Assembly (NCBI GenBank): GCA_035537875.1
Contig: DATLLJ010000060.1
Span: forward strand, 186,001 to 250,000
From: DATLLJ01 sp035537875
GTDB lineage: Bacteria; Acidobacteriota; Vicinamibacteria; Vicinamibacterales; CAVVIG01
DNA: 64,000 nt
Reading direction: 5' to 3'
The position numbers were made by a program, and so were the translations under genes. Of the stretch, positions 22,914 through 31,395 are shown piece after piece. Under the pieces are notes generated by a model. The model was given only the letters and a program-made list of their open reading frames with translations. It made no database searches and had not been told where the DNA came from. Position 1 is the first letter of the stretch; each line of letters opens with the position of its first letter.

Positions 22914-23540
22914 TTAGACTTTCGTTCGCTCGCCGGCTCGAATCGGCACCTTCAGGCGGTTCTCCGGAGGCGGATAGGGGCACTGGTAACTTTCGTTGTA
23001 GTAACAGTACGGGTTGTACGCCCGATTGAAGTCGAGCTCGTAGATCCCCTGGGGGTTGAGGAAGACATCGACGTATCGGCCGGCCGCGTACGTCTCGGTG
23101 CCACTGGTCAGATCGTTGAACATCACCGTGATGTGATTGAGGTTCGGCGCGCCGACTTCCACCGTCGCGACGAGTCTGTGCTGTTCGCCTTTGAGCACGA
23201 ACTCGACGGACCCGACGATTCGATGCCGGAGCGGTTTTCCCGTCGAGGTCGGCATGTCCACGACGACCTCCTCGGCCGCGGGTCTCAGGGCAGCCGGGAC
23301 GTTGTAATCCGGATCAATCGGGAAGTACGCGAGGGGCAGCAGTTCCGCTTTGCGGTTTCGGGGGACGGGATCGTCCTCCTCCATGAACTGCGCGTCCTTG
23401 CCTTCGCGTTCTGACGAGAGCGTGGCGACATACCCCCTGTTGTCTGGCGGCTTGGGGGCGCATCCGGCCAAGAGCGCCGCGAGGATGACAAGGGCACCCG
23501 CACGGCCCCCGACTTGAGAACGCCGACAAGCTGTGCTCAT
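22914..23540 (-). CDS. DUF1684-family lipoprotein
   Basis: The 208-aa protein has a lipoprotein signal: a basic N-terminus, the hydrophobic GALVILAALLAG and Cys27 in LAGC. The mature part fits DUF1684: KDAQFMEEDDPVP, a central beta-rich region, then FNDLTSGTETYAAGRYVDV, YELDFNRAYNPYCYYNESY and CPYPPPENRLKVPI, which is the highly conserved end of the family. The function of DUF1684 is unknown. The ATG overlaps the acyl-CoA dehydrogenase stop as ATGA (23537-23540). Its place in a fatty-acid oxidation operon is the only clue to a role. Confidence 0.87.
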   Translation of the reverse strand: MSTACRRSQVGGRAGALVILAALLAGCAPKPPDNRGYVATLSSEREGKDAQFMEEDDPVPRNRKAELLPLAYFPIDPDYNVPAALRPAAEEVVVDMPTSTGKPLRHRIVGSVEFVLKGEQHRLVATVEVGAPNLNHITVMFNDLTSGTETYAAGRYVDVFLNPQGIYELDFNRAYNPYCYYNESYQCPYPPPENRLKVPIRAGERTKV

Positions 23541-25330
23541 AACGGATAGCCTCCCCGCCGGACGGCCTCGTCAGCCAGCCGCCGCCGCAGCACGACGCCA
23601 TTGACGGGCGTGAACTTCGCAAGCCGACGCAGAGCCGCCAGCGCGGTGCGCAACCCGTCGCCTTCGGTCATCGCCGCGAGCGCCTGGCGCGCGCAGCTCT
23701 CGACCCGCATGGCGGCCCCTCCGACGAACAGCCGTGCCGCGTCAGCATGCAGGGACGCATCGGACGATTGGCTCGCCGCGACCGATTCGGCCCGCAGGAC
23801 CGCGCTGTCGGCCGCGTACACGTCGATCAGCATGTCGGTCGTGAGCATCAGCACTTCCTGTTCGTCGGCGATCTTCTGTCCATAGGTCTGCATGGCGAGC
23901 CCGAGGGTCATCACGGTCAACTTCCGGAGGGCCTGGACGCTTCGTGTCTCCTCCTCGAGCGGAGCTTCTGTCACGGGCGCCGACGCCGTCGGAGCCATCA
24001 GCTCGTCCTGCAGCGTCTTTGCGGCGCGGATGAGCGGCAGCTCACCTTTGGCGGCGCGCCGAAGCATGATCCCGCTGATCAGCAGGCGGTTGATCTCATT
24101 GGTGCCCTCGAAAATCCGGTTCACGCGGGAATCGCGGTAGTGTCGCTCGGCGGGGTAATCCTGCACGTACCCGTTGCCGCCGTGAACCTGGATGTTTTCA
24201 TCGAGCACACGGTCGAGGACCTCGCTCCCCGCGACCTTCGCAATCGAGGCTTCCATGGCGTACTCTTCGAGCGCCGCGAGTGCCGCCGAGGCGTCCGCGG
24301 AGCCGGCGCCGGCCTGGGTGATGCGCCGATCGATCATCCCCGCGGTTCGATAGAGCAGGCTTTCGACCGCATAGGTCTGGGCGACCATCTCACCGAGCTT
24401 GTGACGGATCGCGCCGAACTCGGCTATCGGCTGCCCGAACTGTTTGCGCTGGCCGGCGTAACGGGCAGCCTCGCCGATGGCCGCCCGCGCTCCTCCGCCG
24501 CACATCGCACCCAGCTTGAAACGGCCGAAGTTGAGGACGTTGAAGGCGACTTTGTGCCCTTTGCCGATCTCGCCGAGCAGGTTCTCCGCTGGCACTGTCA
24601 CGTTCTGCAGGACAATCGCGGTCGTCGACGACCCGTGCAGCCCCATCTTCCTTTCCTCTTTGCCGCTCGTCACGCCCGCAAAAGCCCGCTCGACAATGAA
24701 CGCGGTGAAGTGTTCGCCGTCGACCTTGGCGAAAACGATGAAGAGGTCGGCGAAACCGCCGTTGGTGATCCACATCTTCTCGCCGTTCAGGGAGAAGCTT
24801 CCGTCTGGCTGAGGAGTGGCTCGCGTCTTCGCGCCGAGTGCGTCCGATCCCGAACCGGACTCACTGAGGCAGTAGGCGCCGACCAGCTCACCTGTCATCA
24901 ACTTCGGCAGGTACTTGCGCCTCTGCGCATCGGTGCCGAAGAGGCACAGCGGCAGCACCGTCAGATTGGCTTGAGCGCCAAAGGTCGACGCGAACGATGC
25001 CGCCCGCGCCATGCGCTCGCTGACAATCATGGATGTGACCTTGTCGAGCTGAAGGCCCCCGTACACGTCCGAGACGTCCACCGCCAGCAGCCCCAGCTCG
25101 CCGCACCGCCTCAAGAGACGGCGGGCGGTGGCCCAGTCTTTCTGCTCCATGCGCCCCAGCGCTGGGAGGACTTCGTTCTCGACAAAGTCCTCAGTGGTGC
25201 GGACCACGAGATGCTGTTCATCGGTGAGCCGTTCCGGTGTCCAGACAGCGTCCGGCTCTGTCGAAGTCAGGAGCCACTCCCCGCCCCGGAGGACTGCAAT
25301 GGGCGTCTCGGCGATCGTCCCCACACTCAC
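23537..25330 (-). CDS. fadE: acyl-CoA dehydrogenase, FadE/VLCAD-like
   Basis: The 597-aa flavoprotein has the acyl-CoA dehydrogenase fold plus a C-terminal extension of about 150 residues, as in VLCAD and B. subtilis FadE. Visible signatures are YCLSESGSGSDALG (FAD/substrate loop), MWITNGG, HGGNGYVQDYPAERHYRD and RIFEGTNEINR, which carries the catalytic Glu. It performs the first step of beta-oxidation, using ETF as electron acceptor; no etfAB is in the window. Its GTG start overlaps the thiolase stop (GTGA). With thiolase and FadN-like protein it mirrors a fadNAE operon. Confidence 0.92.
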   Translation of the reverse strand: MSVGTIAETPIAVLRGGEWLLTSTEPDAVWTPERLTDEQHLVVRTTEDFVENEVLPALGRMEQKDWATARRLLRRCGELGLLAVDVSDVYGGLQLDKVTSMIVSERMARAASFASTFGAQANLTVLPLCLFGTDAQRRKYLPKLMTGELVGAYCLSESGSGSDALGAKTRATPQPDGSFSLNGEKMWITNGGFADLFIVFAKVDGEHFTAFIVERAFAGVTSGKEERKMGLHGSSTTAIVLQNVTVPAENLLGEIGKGHKVAFNVLNFGRFKLGAMCGGGARAAIGEAARYAGQRKQFGQPIAEFGAIRHKLGEMVAQTYAVESLLYRTAGMIDRRITQAGAGSADASAALAALEEYAMEASIAKVAGSEVLDRVLDENIQVHGGNGYVQDYPAERHYRDSRVNRIFEGTNEINRLLISGIMLRRAAKGELPLIRAAKTLQDELMAPTASAPVTEAPLEEETRSVQALRKLTVMTLGLAMQTYGQKIADEQEVLMLTTDMLIDVYAADSAVLRAESVAASQSSDASLHADAARLFVGGAAMRVESCARQALAAMTEGDGLRTALAALRRLAKFTPVNGVVLRRRLADEAVRRGGYPL

Positions 25331-26508
25331 ATTCTCTCAAAAATGCCGGCAGCGCCCATCCCCCCGCCAACGCACATGGTGACCAGCGCGTAGCGACCTC
25401 CTCGCCGCTTCAGCTCGTAAAGAATCGAGGTTGTGAGCTTGGCGCCCGTGCATCCGAGTGGATGACCGAGAGCGATGGCGCCGCCGTTGACGTTCAGCCG
25501 CTCGGGATCGATGGGGAACGCGCGAAGACACGCCAGTACCTGTGCCGCAAACGCCTCGTTCAGCTCCACGAGATCGATCTGCTCGATGGTCAGCCCCGTC
25601 TGCTTGAGCACCTTCTGCATCGCGGGAACCGGACCGATGCCGAACCGTTCGGGCTCGACCCCCGCCGTCGCAAAGCCGACGAACCGGGCTAGAGGCACGA
25701 GTCCCTGCTCCGTGGCCTTGCGCGACGACATCACGATGACAGCCGCCGCGCCGTCGCTCATCTGCGACGAATTGCCAGCCGTCACGGTGCCATAGGCGTG
25801 AAAAGCCGGTCGGAGCTTGGCCAGACCCTCAGGCGTTGTATCGCGCCGCGGCCCTTCGTCGACCGCAAACGTGGTCTCTCGGACGACGGGGCGAGCCCGG
25901 CCAGTCGACGGTTCGACGACCCTGGCGGTGATCGGCACGATTTCGTCGGTAAACCGTCCCCCGTCGATGGCCGCCAGCGCCTTCTGGTGGCTGGAGAGCG
26001 CGAAACGGTCTTGTTCCTCGCGCGTGATGCCCGATTCACGCGCGTGATTCTCTGCAACCAGCCCCGTGCTCAGATAGACGTCCGGGTACACATCGATCAA
26101 GGTCGGGTTGGGCGAGATCTTGTGTCCCCCCATCGGCACGAGGCTCATCGATTCGGTGCCGCCGGCCACGATGGTCGACGCGAACCCACACATGACCCTC
26201 TCGGCGGCGAACGCGATGGCCTGCAGCCCTGACGAGCAGAAGCGGTTGATGGTGACCGCCGAAGTCGACACGGGAATACCCGCGCGAAGGCTGGCGATTC
26301 TCGCGACGTTCATCCCCTGTTCCGCCTCCGGCATTGCGCATCCAAGGATCACATCGTCGATCTCGGCCGGGTCGAGTGCGGGCGCGCGCCGCAACGCTTC
26401 GGTGATGACGGTGGCCGCCAGGTCGTCTGGGCGTGTGCCCCGGAGTGAGCCAGCCCGAGCTTTTCCGACAGCTGTCCGTGCGGCTGACACGATGACGGCT
26501 TCTTCCAT
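25327..26508 (-). CDS. fadA: acetyl-CoA acyltransferase (thiolase)
   Basis: The 393-aa thiolase has the nucleophile Cys91 in INRFCSSGLQ, LNEAFAAQVLA, His349 in GGAIALGHPLGCTGA and the acid/base Cys379 in TMCVGGGMGAA. All catalytic residues are present and the length is standard. It cleaves 3-ketoacyl-CoA to acetyl-CoA and a shortened acyl-CoA, or the reverse. Placement between fadE and the hydrolase genes, with a GTGA overlap to fadE, argues for the degradative FadA role. Confidence 0.93.
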   Translation of the reverse strand: MEEAVIVSAARTAVGKARAGSLRGTRPDDLAATVITEALRRAPALDPAEIDDVILGCAMPEAEQGMNVARIASLRAGIPVSTSAVTINRFCSSGLQAIAFAAERVMCGFASTIVAGGTESMSLVPMGGHKISPNPTLIDVYPDVYLSTGLVAENHARESGITREEQDRFALSSHQKALAAIDGGRFTDEIVPITARVVEPSTGRARPVVRETTFAVDEGPRRDTTPEGLAKLRPAFHAYGTVTAGNSSQMSDGAAAVIVMSSRKATEQGLVPLARFVGFATAGVEPERFGIGPVPAMQKVLKQTGLTIEQIDLVELNEAFAAQVLACLRAFPIDPERLNVNGGAIALGHPLGCTGAKLTTSILYELKRRGGRYALVTMCVGGGMGAAGIFERM

Positions 26509-26547
26509 GATTTCAATCCGATCCGGAACCGATCAGAGTCCCATCGA

Positions 26548-27219
26548 TCAGCACGACCAATCGCCGAGCAAGTCCTCGACCGCATCGGCCACGTCACCGA
26601 CCTTCCCGTCGAACAGGTGGTCAGCGCCGTCTATCACGACGAGCTCCTTCGGCTCGGCCGCACGCGCGTAGAACTCACGGATGTCTTTCAGCGGTGCGAC
26701 CTCGTCTCGCTCGCCGTGTATGAAAAATTTCGGCTTAGGGCTCAGACGCACTCGTTCCCAATCGTATTGTGAGATCGGGCACGCGATGCCGATCAGCGTC
26801 GACACGCGCGGGTCGTCGGCGCCGACCATCATGCTGACCCAGGAGCCGAAGGACATGCCGGCCGTCCAGAGACGGGCCCCTGGGAAGCGCTGGCTCATGA
26901 AGTCCAGCGCCAACCGAAAGTCCTCCATCGCTCCGGGACCGCCGGTAAAGCTGCCTTCGCTGGCGCCGGCCCCCCTGAAATTGATGCGGAGCACTGCGCT
27001 TCCCGTTCGGGTCAGCGCCTTTGCCGCCTGATAGACGACTTTCGTGTGCATCGTTCCGCCTCGCTCCGGATGGGGATGCCCGAAGACGACGGCAACTCGG
27101 ATTCCCTCTGGGCGTCCCCTATGAACGAGACCTTCAGCATCCACGCTTCGCCCCTCGCGTGGCTCATCGAGCAGCGCCTCCAACCGTCCCGTCGGGCCCG
27201 TGATCTCACGCAGCGGCAT
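26548..27219 (-). CDS. alpha/beta hydrolase, dienelactone hydrolase/KANL3-like
   Basis: The 223-aa protein has FGHPHPERGGTMHTKVVY near the start, the nucleophile elbow GMSFGS (about 119-124), an acid in HGERDEV and a terminal His in GADHLF. The short HPHPxxGG motif is typical of the small hydrolases often annotated as dienelactone hydrolase-like. The substrate is unknown; CoA-thioester or ester hydrolysis is a guess from the operon. Its start overlaps the stop of the upstream hydrolase by one base (TGATG). Confidence 0.83.
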   Translation of the reverse strand: MPLREITGPTGRLEALLDEPREGRSVDAEGLVHRGRPEGIRVAVVFGHPHPERGGTMHTKVVYQAAKALTRTGSAVLRINFRGAGASEGSFTGGPGAMEDFRLALDFMSQRFPGARLWTAGMSFGSWVSMMVGADDPRVSTLIGIACPISQYDWERVRLSPKPKFFIHGERDEVAPLKDIREFYARAAEPKELVVIDGADHLFDGKVGDVADAVEDLLGDWSC

Positions 27220-28013
27220 CAGGCCACCTCCCGCGCACGCCGGTCGGCGAAATCCCTGACGATCGCAGCGAACTGTTCGGGACGAGTGATCGATCCGAGG
27301 TGGCCGGTGCGTTCGAGGACCACACCCCGGGCGCCTCGGATCAGCGAGACATACCCGTTCGAGTGATCCACTGACACGACGTGGTCGAGCCTGCGCTCAC
27401 CGGTCACGACCAGCGTCGGTGCGCTCACCCGGTCGCAATCGACTGCGAGATCCAGTCTGCCGATCAGCCTGGCGCGCCGACCCATACGAGCCACCGATAA
27501 CGGAGCCTTGATCAGCGTTCTGATCTGTGAACGCGCAAACCGCCATCGGGCGGCGAGCTCGGGATACGAAGCTGCCATCTCGCGCCGGAGCCGCCACGGC
27601 GCTTCGGCGAGGAAGAGGGGACCAAAGACGTAGGGCAGGCGTGCGTAGATCTCGTGTCGCCTGCGGAGGTGCCAGGCCGGACCGGGGACCGAAGCCAGCA
27701 CGAGGCCGGTGGTTCGGGACGCGTGGACTGCGGCGAACCGCAGCGCAATGAGGCCGCCGAACGAGATGCCGCAAACGATGGCGCGTTCGACGGCGCAGTC
27801 ATCGAGCGCCTGACGAACCTGGTCGACGTACACATCCAGCGTCGGCGCCGGGCTGAACGCATCGCCGGCAGAAGGCTCGTCGCAGAGGGGAAACGTGATC
27901 ACCCGGAACTGTCGTGAAAGGGCGTTGACTGCTGCCCCGACATACTCCCACCGGCCTTGTATGCCGGGGATCACGACGAGCGCCGGGCCTGCACCCGTAT
28001 CGACCAGGTTCAT
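27219..28013 (-). CDS. alpha/beta hydrolase
   Basis: The 264-aa protein has the hydrolase oxyanion region VVIPGIQGRWEY, nucleophile elbow GISFGG (about 93-98), a cap region rich in Arg (about 130-190), an acid in VVTGERRLDHVV and a terminal His in ERTGHLGS. It resembles the broad lipase/esterase-like group. It starts directly after the fadN-like stop (28014-28016) and overlaps the next hydrolase gene, so it is coupled on both sides. Two hydrolases in a beta-oxidation operon suggest thioesterase or lipid ester work; this is inference. Confidence 0.82.
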   Translation of the reverse strand: MNLVDTGAGPALVVIPGIQGRWEYVGAAVNALSRQFRVITFPLCDEPSAGDAFSPAPTLDVYVDQVRQALDDCAVERAIVCGISFGGLIALRFAAVHASRTTGLVLASVPGPAWHLRRRHEIYARLPYVFGPLFLAEAPWRLRREMAASYPELAARWRFARSQIRTLIKAPLSVARMGRRARLIGRLDLAVDCDRVSAPTLVVTGERRLDHVVSVDHSNGYVSLIRGARGVVLERTGHLGSITRPEQFAAIVRDFADRRAREVA

Positions 28014-30272
28014 CTAGTTCCTGAGGGGCTTCCCTGTCTTCAGAGTGTACTGAATTCGCTCCAGGGTCTTGCGCTCGCCGCAGAGCTTCAGAAAAGCCTC
28101 GCGTTCGAGGTCCAGCACGTGCTGTTCGGTGACCGTCGCCGCATGGGGCAACGCCCCGCCTGCCAGAACGAGGGCAAGGGCGCGACCAATAACTGCATCG
28201 TGATCGCTGAGCCGACCGGCCCGCCACGCCAGGTGGATCCCCAGCTTGAGAGCCGCAAGTACCCCCTCGCCTCCGACGTGAATCGTTCGCCTGGCCGGCC
28301 GTCGATAATTGTCGCCGGCGCGCTCGAGGGCCAGCGCCTTCGCGTCGCTGATGAGGCGCTCGCGATTCATGCTCACGCGGTCCGCGTTTGTGATGTAGCC
28401 GAAGCGACCCGCCTCCATGGCGCTTCCCGAGACCTTCGCGTATCCGATGGTTTCGAAGACCTTCTGGACAACGGGCAGCGGGTCGGCGGAAGAGGGCGCT
28501 TCGCTCATGGCGCGCGCGAGCATCTCCTTCACGCCTCCGGCGGCGGGAATCAGGCCGACGGCCGTCTCCGTGAGGCCGATGTAGCTTTCCGCCGCGGCCT
28601 GTACCCGGTGGGCGTGCAGGGTTATCTCGCAGCCGCCCCCAAGCGTCACGCCAGCCGGCGCCACGATGACAGGCACGTCTGCATAACGCAGCGCCTGCGT
28701 CGCATCCTGAAACCTTCGGATCATCAGCTCGATGTCGTCCCAGTTGCCCTCCTGGGCCTCGAGCAGCAGAAGCAAGAGGTTCGCACCCGCCGAGAAGTTC
28801 GGCGCCTCGTTGCCGACCACTATCGCCGTGAAGTTGCGGGACGCTTCGGCGACGGCGACATGCAGCATCTCGATGGTGTCGCCACCGATGACGTTCATCT
28901 TCGAATGAAACTCAACGGCCAGCACGCCTCCGTCCAGGTCCACGAGGCTGGCACCGGCATTGCGCCGGACGACGCGAGTCGAGTCGGTGGCGGCTTTGAG
29001 AATCTGCAGGCCGGCCGATGCCGGTGGAAGTGCACCGATCCGGAACCGGTTGGCGCCCGCGTCGACGGCGTGCTGCACGAGAGGCGGCAGGCCGCCAGCG
29101 GGCAACTCCCGGTGAATCGCCTCGACCACTTCGCGAACGCCGACGGCATCCCAGATCTCAAATGGTCCCAGCTCCCAACCGTAACCCCATCTCATGGCGC
29201 GATCGACATCGTCGATCGAATGAGCAATGTCGTTCGCCACGGTGGCGGTGTGGAGAAGAGTCGGACCGAGAGTCGATCGCAGAAACCGCCCGACTTTCCC
29301 TTGGTCCAGAAAGAGCGCTCTCACCCGATCGGCAGGATCCGCGATGTTTCTCGCGGCTTCGAGGATCGGAAGTTGAACAACCTGCCGGGACTGGTACGTC
29401 AGAGTGGCCGGATCCAGCACGAGAATTTCGGATCCCGTGCGCTTGTAGAATCCCTGGCCGGCTTTTTCGCCAATCCAACCCCGCTCGACGAGTGCGGCCA
29501 GGACGGGAGGCACGGGCATCTGAAGGTTCGTCGCCACCTGATGAATCACGTCGAGTCCTGCGATGTCCATCGTGCGGAACGTCGCGCTCTTCGGGCGGCC
29601 GAGCGCCGGCCCAGTGATGGCGTCGATCTCGTCGATGGTGTACTCGCCCGATGCGAGCGCCTTCAGGATCTGCACGATCGAGAAAAGACCGATGTGATTG
29701 GCGATGAAGTTGGGCCGATCCTTGGCGATCACGACTCCCTTGCCGAGCCGGAAGTCAGCGAGGTGGCAGACTCGTGCGATCACGGCGGCGGCGGTGTCCG
29801 GCGTTGGAATGACCTCGAGCAGGTGCAAGTACCGAGGGGGGTTGAAGAAATGGGTCCCCAGCCAATGGCGGCGGAACTCGAGGCTTCGATCCTGTGCGAG
29901 CGTCGCGATGGGAATCCCAGAGGTGTTGGAGGAGACAATCGTTTCCGGGGATCGCACCTGGTCGATCCGTTCGAGGAGCGCCCGCTTGACGTCGAGCCGT
30001 TCGACCACTGCCTCGACAATCATGTCGGCCTCCGTGAGCCGATGGAGGTCGGTGTCGAAGCCACCAACCTCGATGAGCGAGGCGACCTCGGGCACGAAGA
30101 ACGGATCGGGCTTCAGACTGCGCGCGCGCCCGAGCCCGTCGCGGGCCATCGCAGAGGTGAGGTCCAGAAGCAGCGTCGGCAGCCCAGCGTTGGCGAAGTG
30201 CGCCGCAATTTGGGCGCCCATGACTCCGGCACCGAGAACCGCGGCAGAGCGAATAGGAGCGGGAGCAGTCAT
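28014..30272 (-). CDS. fadN: 3-hydroxyacyl-CoA dehydrogenase / enoyl-CoA hydratase, FadN-like
   Basis: The 752-aa bifunctional enzyme has the dehydrogenase first and the hydratase last, the FadN order, not the FadB order. The NAD site is AAVLGAGVMGAQIAAHF near residue 10. The dehydrogenase domains run to about 390, with SNTSGIPI and GTHFFNPPRYLHLLE. The crotonase part (about 400-640) has NFSAGANL, GVTLGGGCEITLHAHR and ETAVGLIPAAGG with its catalytic Glu. It converts enoyl-CoA to 3-ketoacyl-CoA. ATG 30270-30272 gives a normal start before the Rossmann strand; a longer frame runs to 30320. Downstream come hydrolases, thiolase and acyl-CoA dehydrogenase. Confidence 0.92.
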   Translation of the reverse strand: MTAPAPIRSAAVLGAGVMGAQIAAHFANAGLPTLLLDLTSAMARDGLGRARSLKPDPFFVPEVASLIEVGGFDTDLHRLTEADMIVEAVVERLDVKRALLERIDQVRSPETIVSSNTSGIPIATLAQDRSLEFRRHWLGTHFFNPPRYLHLLEVIPTPDTAAAVIARVCHLADFRLGKGVVIAKDRPNFIANHIGLFSIVQILKALASGEYTIDEIDAITGPALGRPKSATFRTMDIAGLDVIHQVATNLQMPVPPVLAALVERGWIGEKAGQGFYKRTGSEILVLDPATLTYQSRQVVQLPILEAARNIADPADRVRALFLDQGKVGRFLRSTLGPTLLHTATVANDIAHSIDDVDRAMRWGYGWELGPFEIWDAVGVREVVEAIHRELPAGGLPPLVQHAVDAGANRFRIGALPPASAGLQILKAATDSTRVVRRNAGASLVDLDGGVLAVEFHSKMNVIGGDTIEMLHVAVAEASRNFTAIVVGNEAPNFSAGANLLLLLLEAQEGNWDDIELMIRRFQDATQALRYADVPVIVAPAGVTLGGGCEITLHAHRVQAAAESYIGLTETAVGLIPAAGGVKEMLARAMSEAPSSADPLPVVQKVFETIGYAKVSGSAMEAGRFGYITNADRVSMNRERLISDAKALALERAGDNYRRPARRTIHVGGEGVLAALKLGIHLAWRAGRLSDHDAVIGRALALVLAGGALPHAATVTEQHVLDLEREAFLKLCGERKTLERIQYTLKTGKPLRN

Positions 30273-30351
30273 GGATCCAATCGTCACGGTGAGTCGGCGC
30301 ACCGCTTCCCGTCTGGCCACCAGCCACGGGCCGGGACGGCACCGCTGCAGC

Positions 30352-31362
30352 TCATGGCCCGACCTGGAACTCGAAGAGCCCAGGCGCGGCCAGTAGCTGT
30401 CCTTTCGTTCCGAAGGACAGCGACCCAGGGGTCAGCGTGCCGGTGCCGCGAAACTGAATGGTCCTGATCTTGTCGCCGTCTGGGGCATACACGTAAGTGT
30501 ATGGAACGGCGAGTGAAATCCACAGCCGGCCGTCCCGATCGACCGCCGCTGTGCGAACCGTCGGCCTGACCAACGGCAGCTCCCCTTCAGCCGTCCGCCT
30601 GCGCGGCCATCTGGCCGGCAGCGCCTTGATGAAACCGTCGATTTCTATCCCCTCGATATGCCGCTCGAACATGAATTGCCCGCTGGCGTCGTACTTGCGA
30701 AAGACCGGGAGTCCCGCCTGGAATACGAAGAAATAACCTCCCGTTGGATCCACAAGGGGAAGCCCGCTGTTGAGCGCGAGATGCACCTCGCGGTCCTCTT
30801 CGTGCCCGGTCGGACGGAGACTGCCGAACGTCCGGATTGCCGTCCCGCGCAGGTGATACTCCGTGATCAACCCGCCGGCATCTGGCTGGGACATCAGGAT
30901 CGAGCTGCCTGTGTACTGTAACGTGCTGATACCGTTGAGGACGAAGTTGTCGATGGTGATCCGGGATCTCGCCCGTCCCGGCAGAAAGAAGCCGCCGATC
31001 GGAAAGCCCACCGGCGTGAAAACCTGAATGCGCTCGGCACCGCCGGGCGCGTCCGCAACGGCAAATGTGCCGTCCGGCGCAACCGAGAACGCCGTCGGCT
31101 CGATGATTCGTCCAGCCTCGGCCCCAATCTTGACGATTTCCCACGAGCTCGTCTGTGCCTCGTCCACGCCGAAAACGGCGTGCGACCGCCGATCGAAGAC
31201 GAAGTACTGTCCCGACGCCGACTGTTGAAACCCGGTCGGCTCGCGAAACCGGCCGGCGACGTGAGGTGGAATGGCTGCCGAGGAGTGAACGACCTCCGGC
31301 TTCAGCGCCACGACATCGGTCGCGACCAGAAGAAGCAGAAAACAGAAGAGTCTTGCGCGCAT
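30352..31362 (-). CDS. secreted beta-propeller protein, function unknown
   Basis: The 336-aa protein has a signal peptide (RARLFCFLLLLVATDVVA) and then repeats of beta-propeller type: FREPTGFQQSASGQYFVFDRRS, IIEPTAFSVAPDGTFAVAD and AAVDRDGRLWISLAVP have the turn-plus-strand rhythm of NHL or six-bladed propellers. I do not recognise a subfamily and see no catalytic motif. It lies between the fused E1 dehydrogenase (33 bp) and the fadN-like gene (79 bp), on the same strand, so it may be co-transcribed while acting outside the cytoplasm. Confidence 0.72.
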   Translation of the reverse strand: MRARLFCFLLLLVATDVVALKPEVVHSSAAIPPHVAGRFREPTGFQQSASGQYFVFDRRSHAVFGVDEAQTSSWEIVKIGAEAGRIIEPTAFSVAPDGTFAVADAPGGAERIQVFTPVGFPIGGFFLPGRARSRITIDNFVLNGISTLQYTGSSILMSQPDAGGLITEYHLRGTAIRTFGSLRPTGHEEDREVHLALNSGLPLVDPTGGYFFVFQAGLPVFRKYDASGQFMFERHIEGIEIDGFIKALPARWPRRRTAEGELPLVRPTVRTAAVDRDGRLWISLAVPYTYVYAPDGDKIRTIQFRGTGTLTPGSLSFGTKGQLLAAPGLFEFQVGP

Positions 31363-31395
31363 AGACGCACCACGGCCACGCAGATTGTGCGAGCG

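Noticed and set aside
27957..30467. 836-codon open frame on the plus strand opposite the fadN-like gene
   Set aside because: It lacks recognisable domains and mirrors a well-supported gene on the other strand; high G+C makes such long shadows common.
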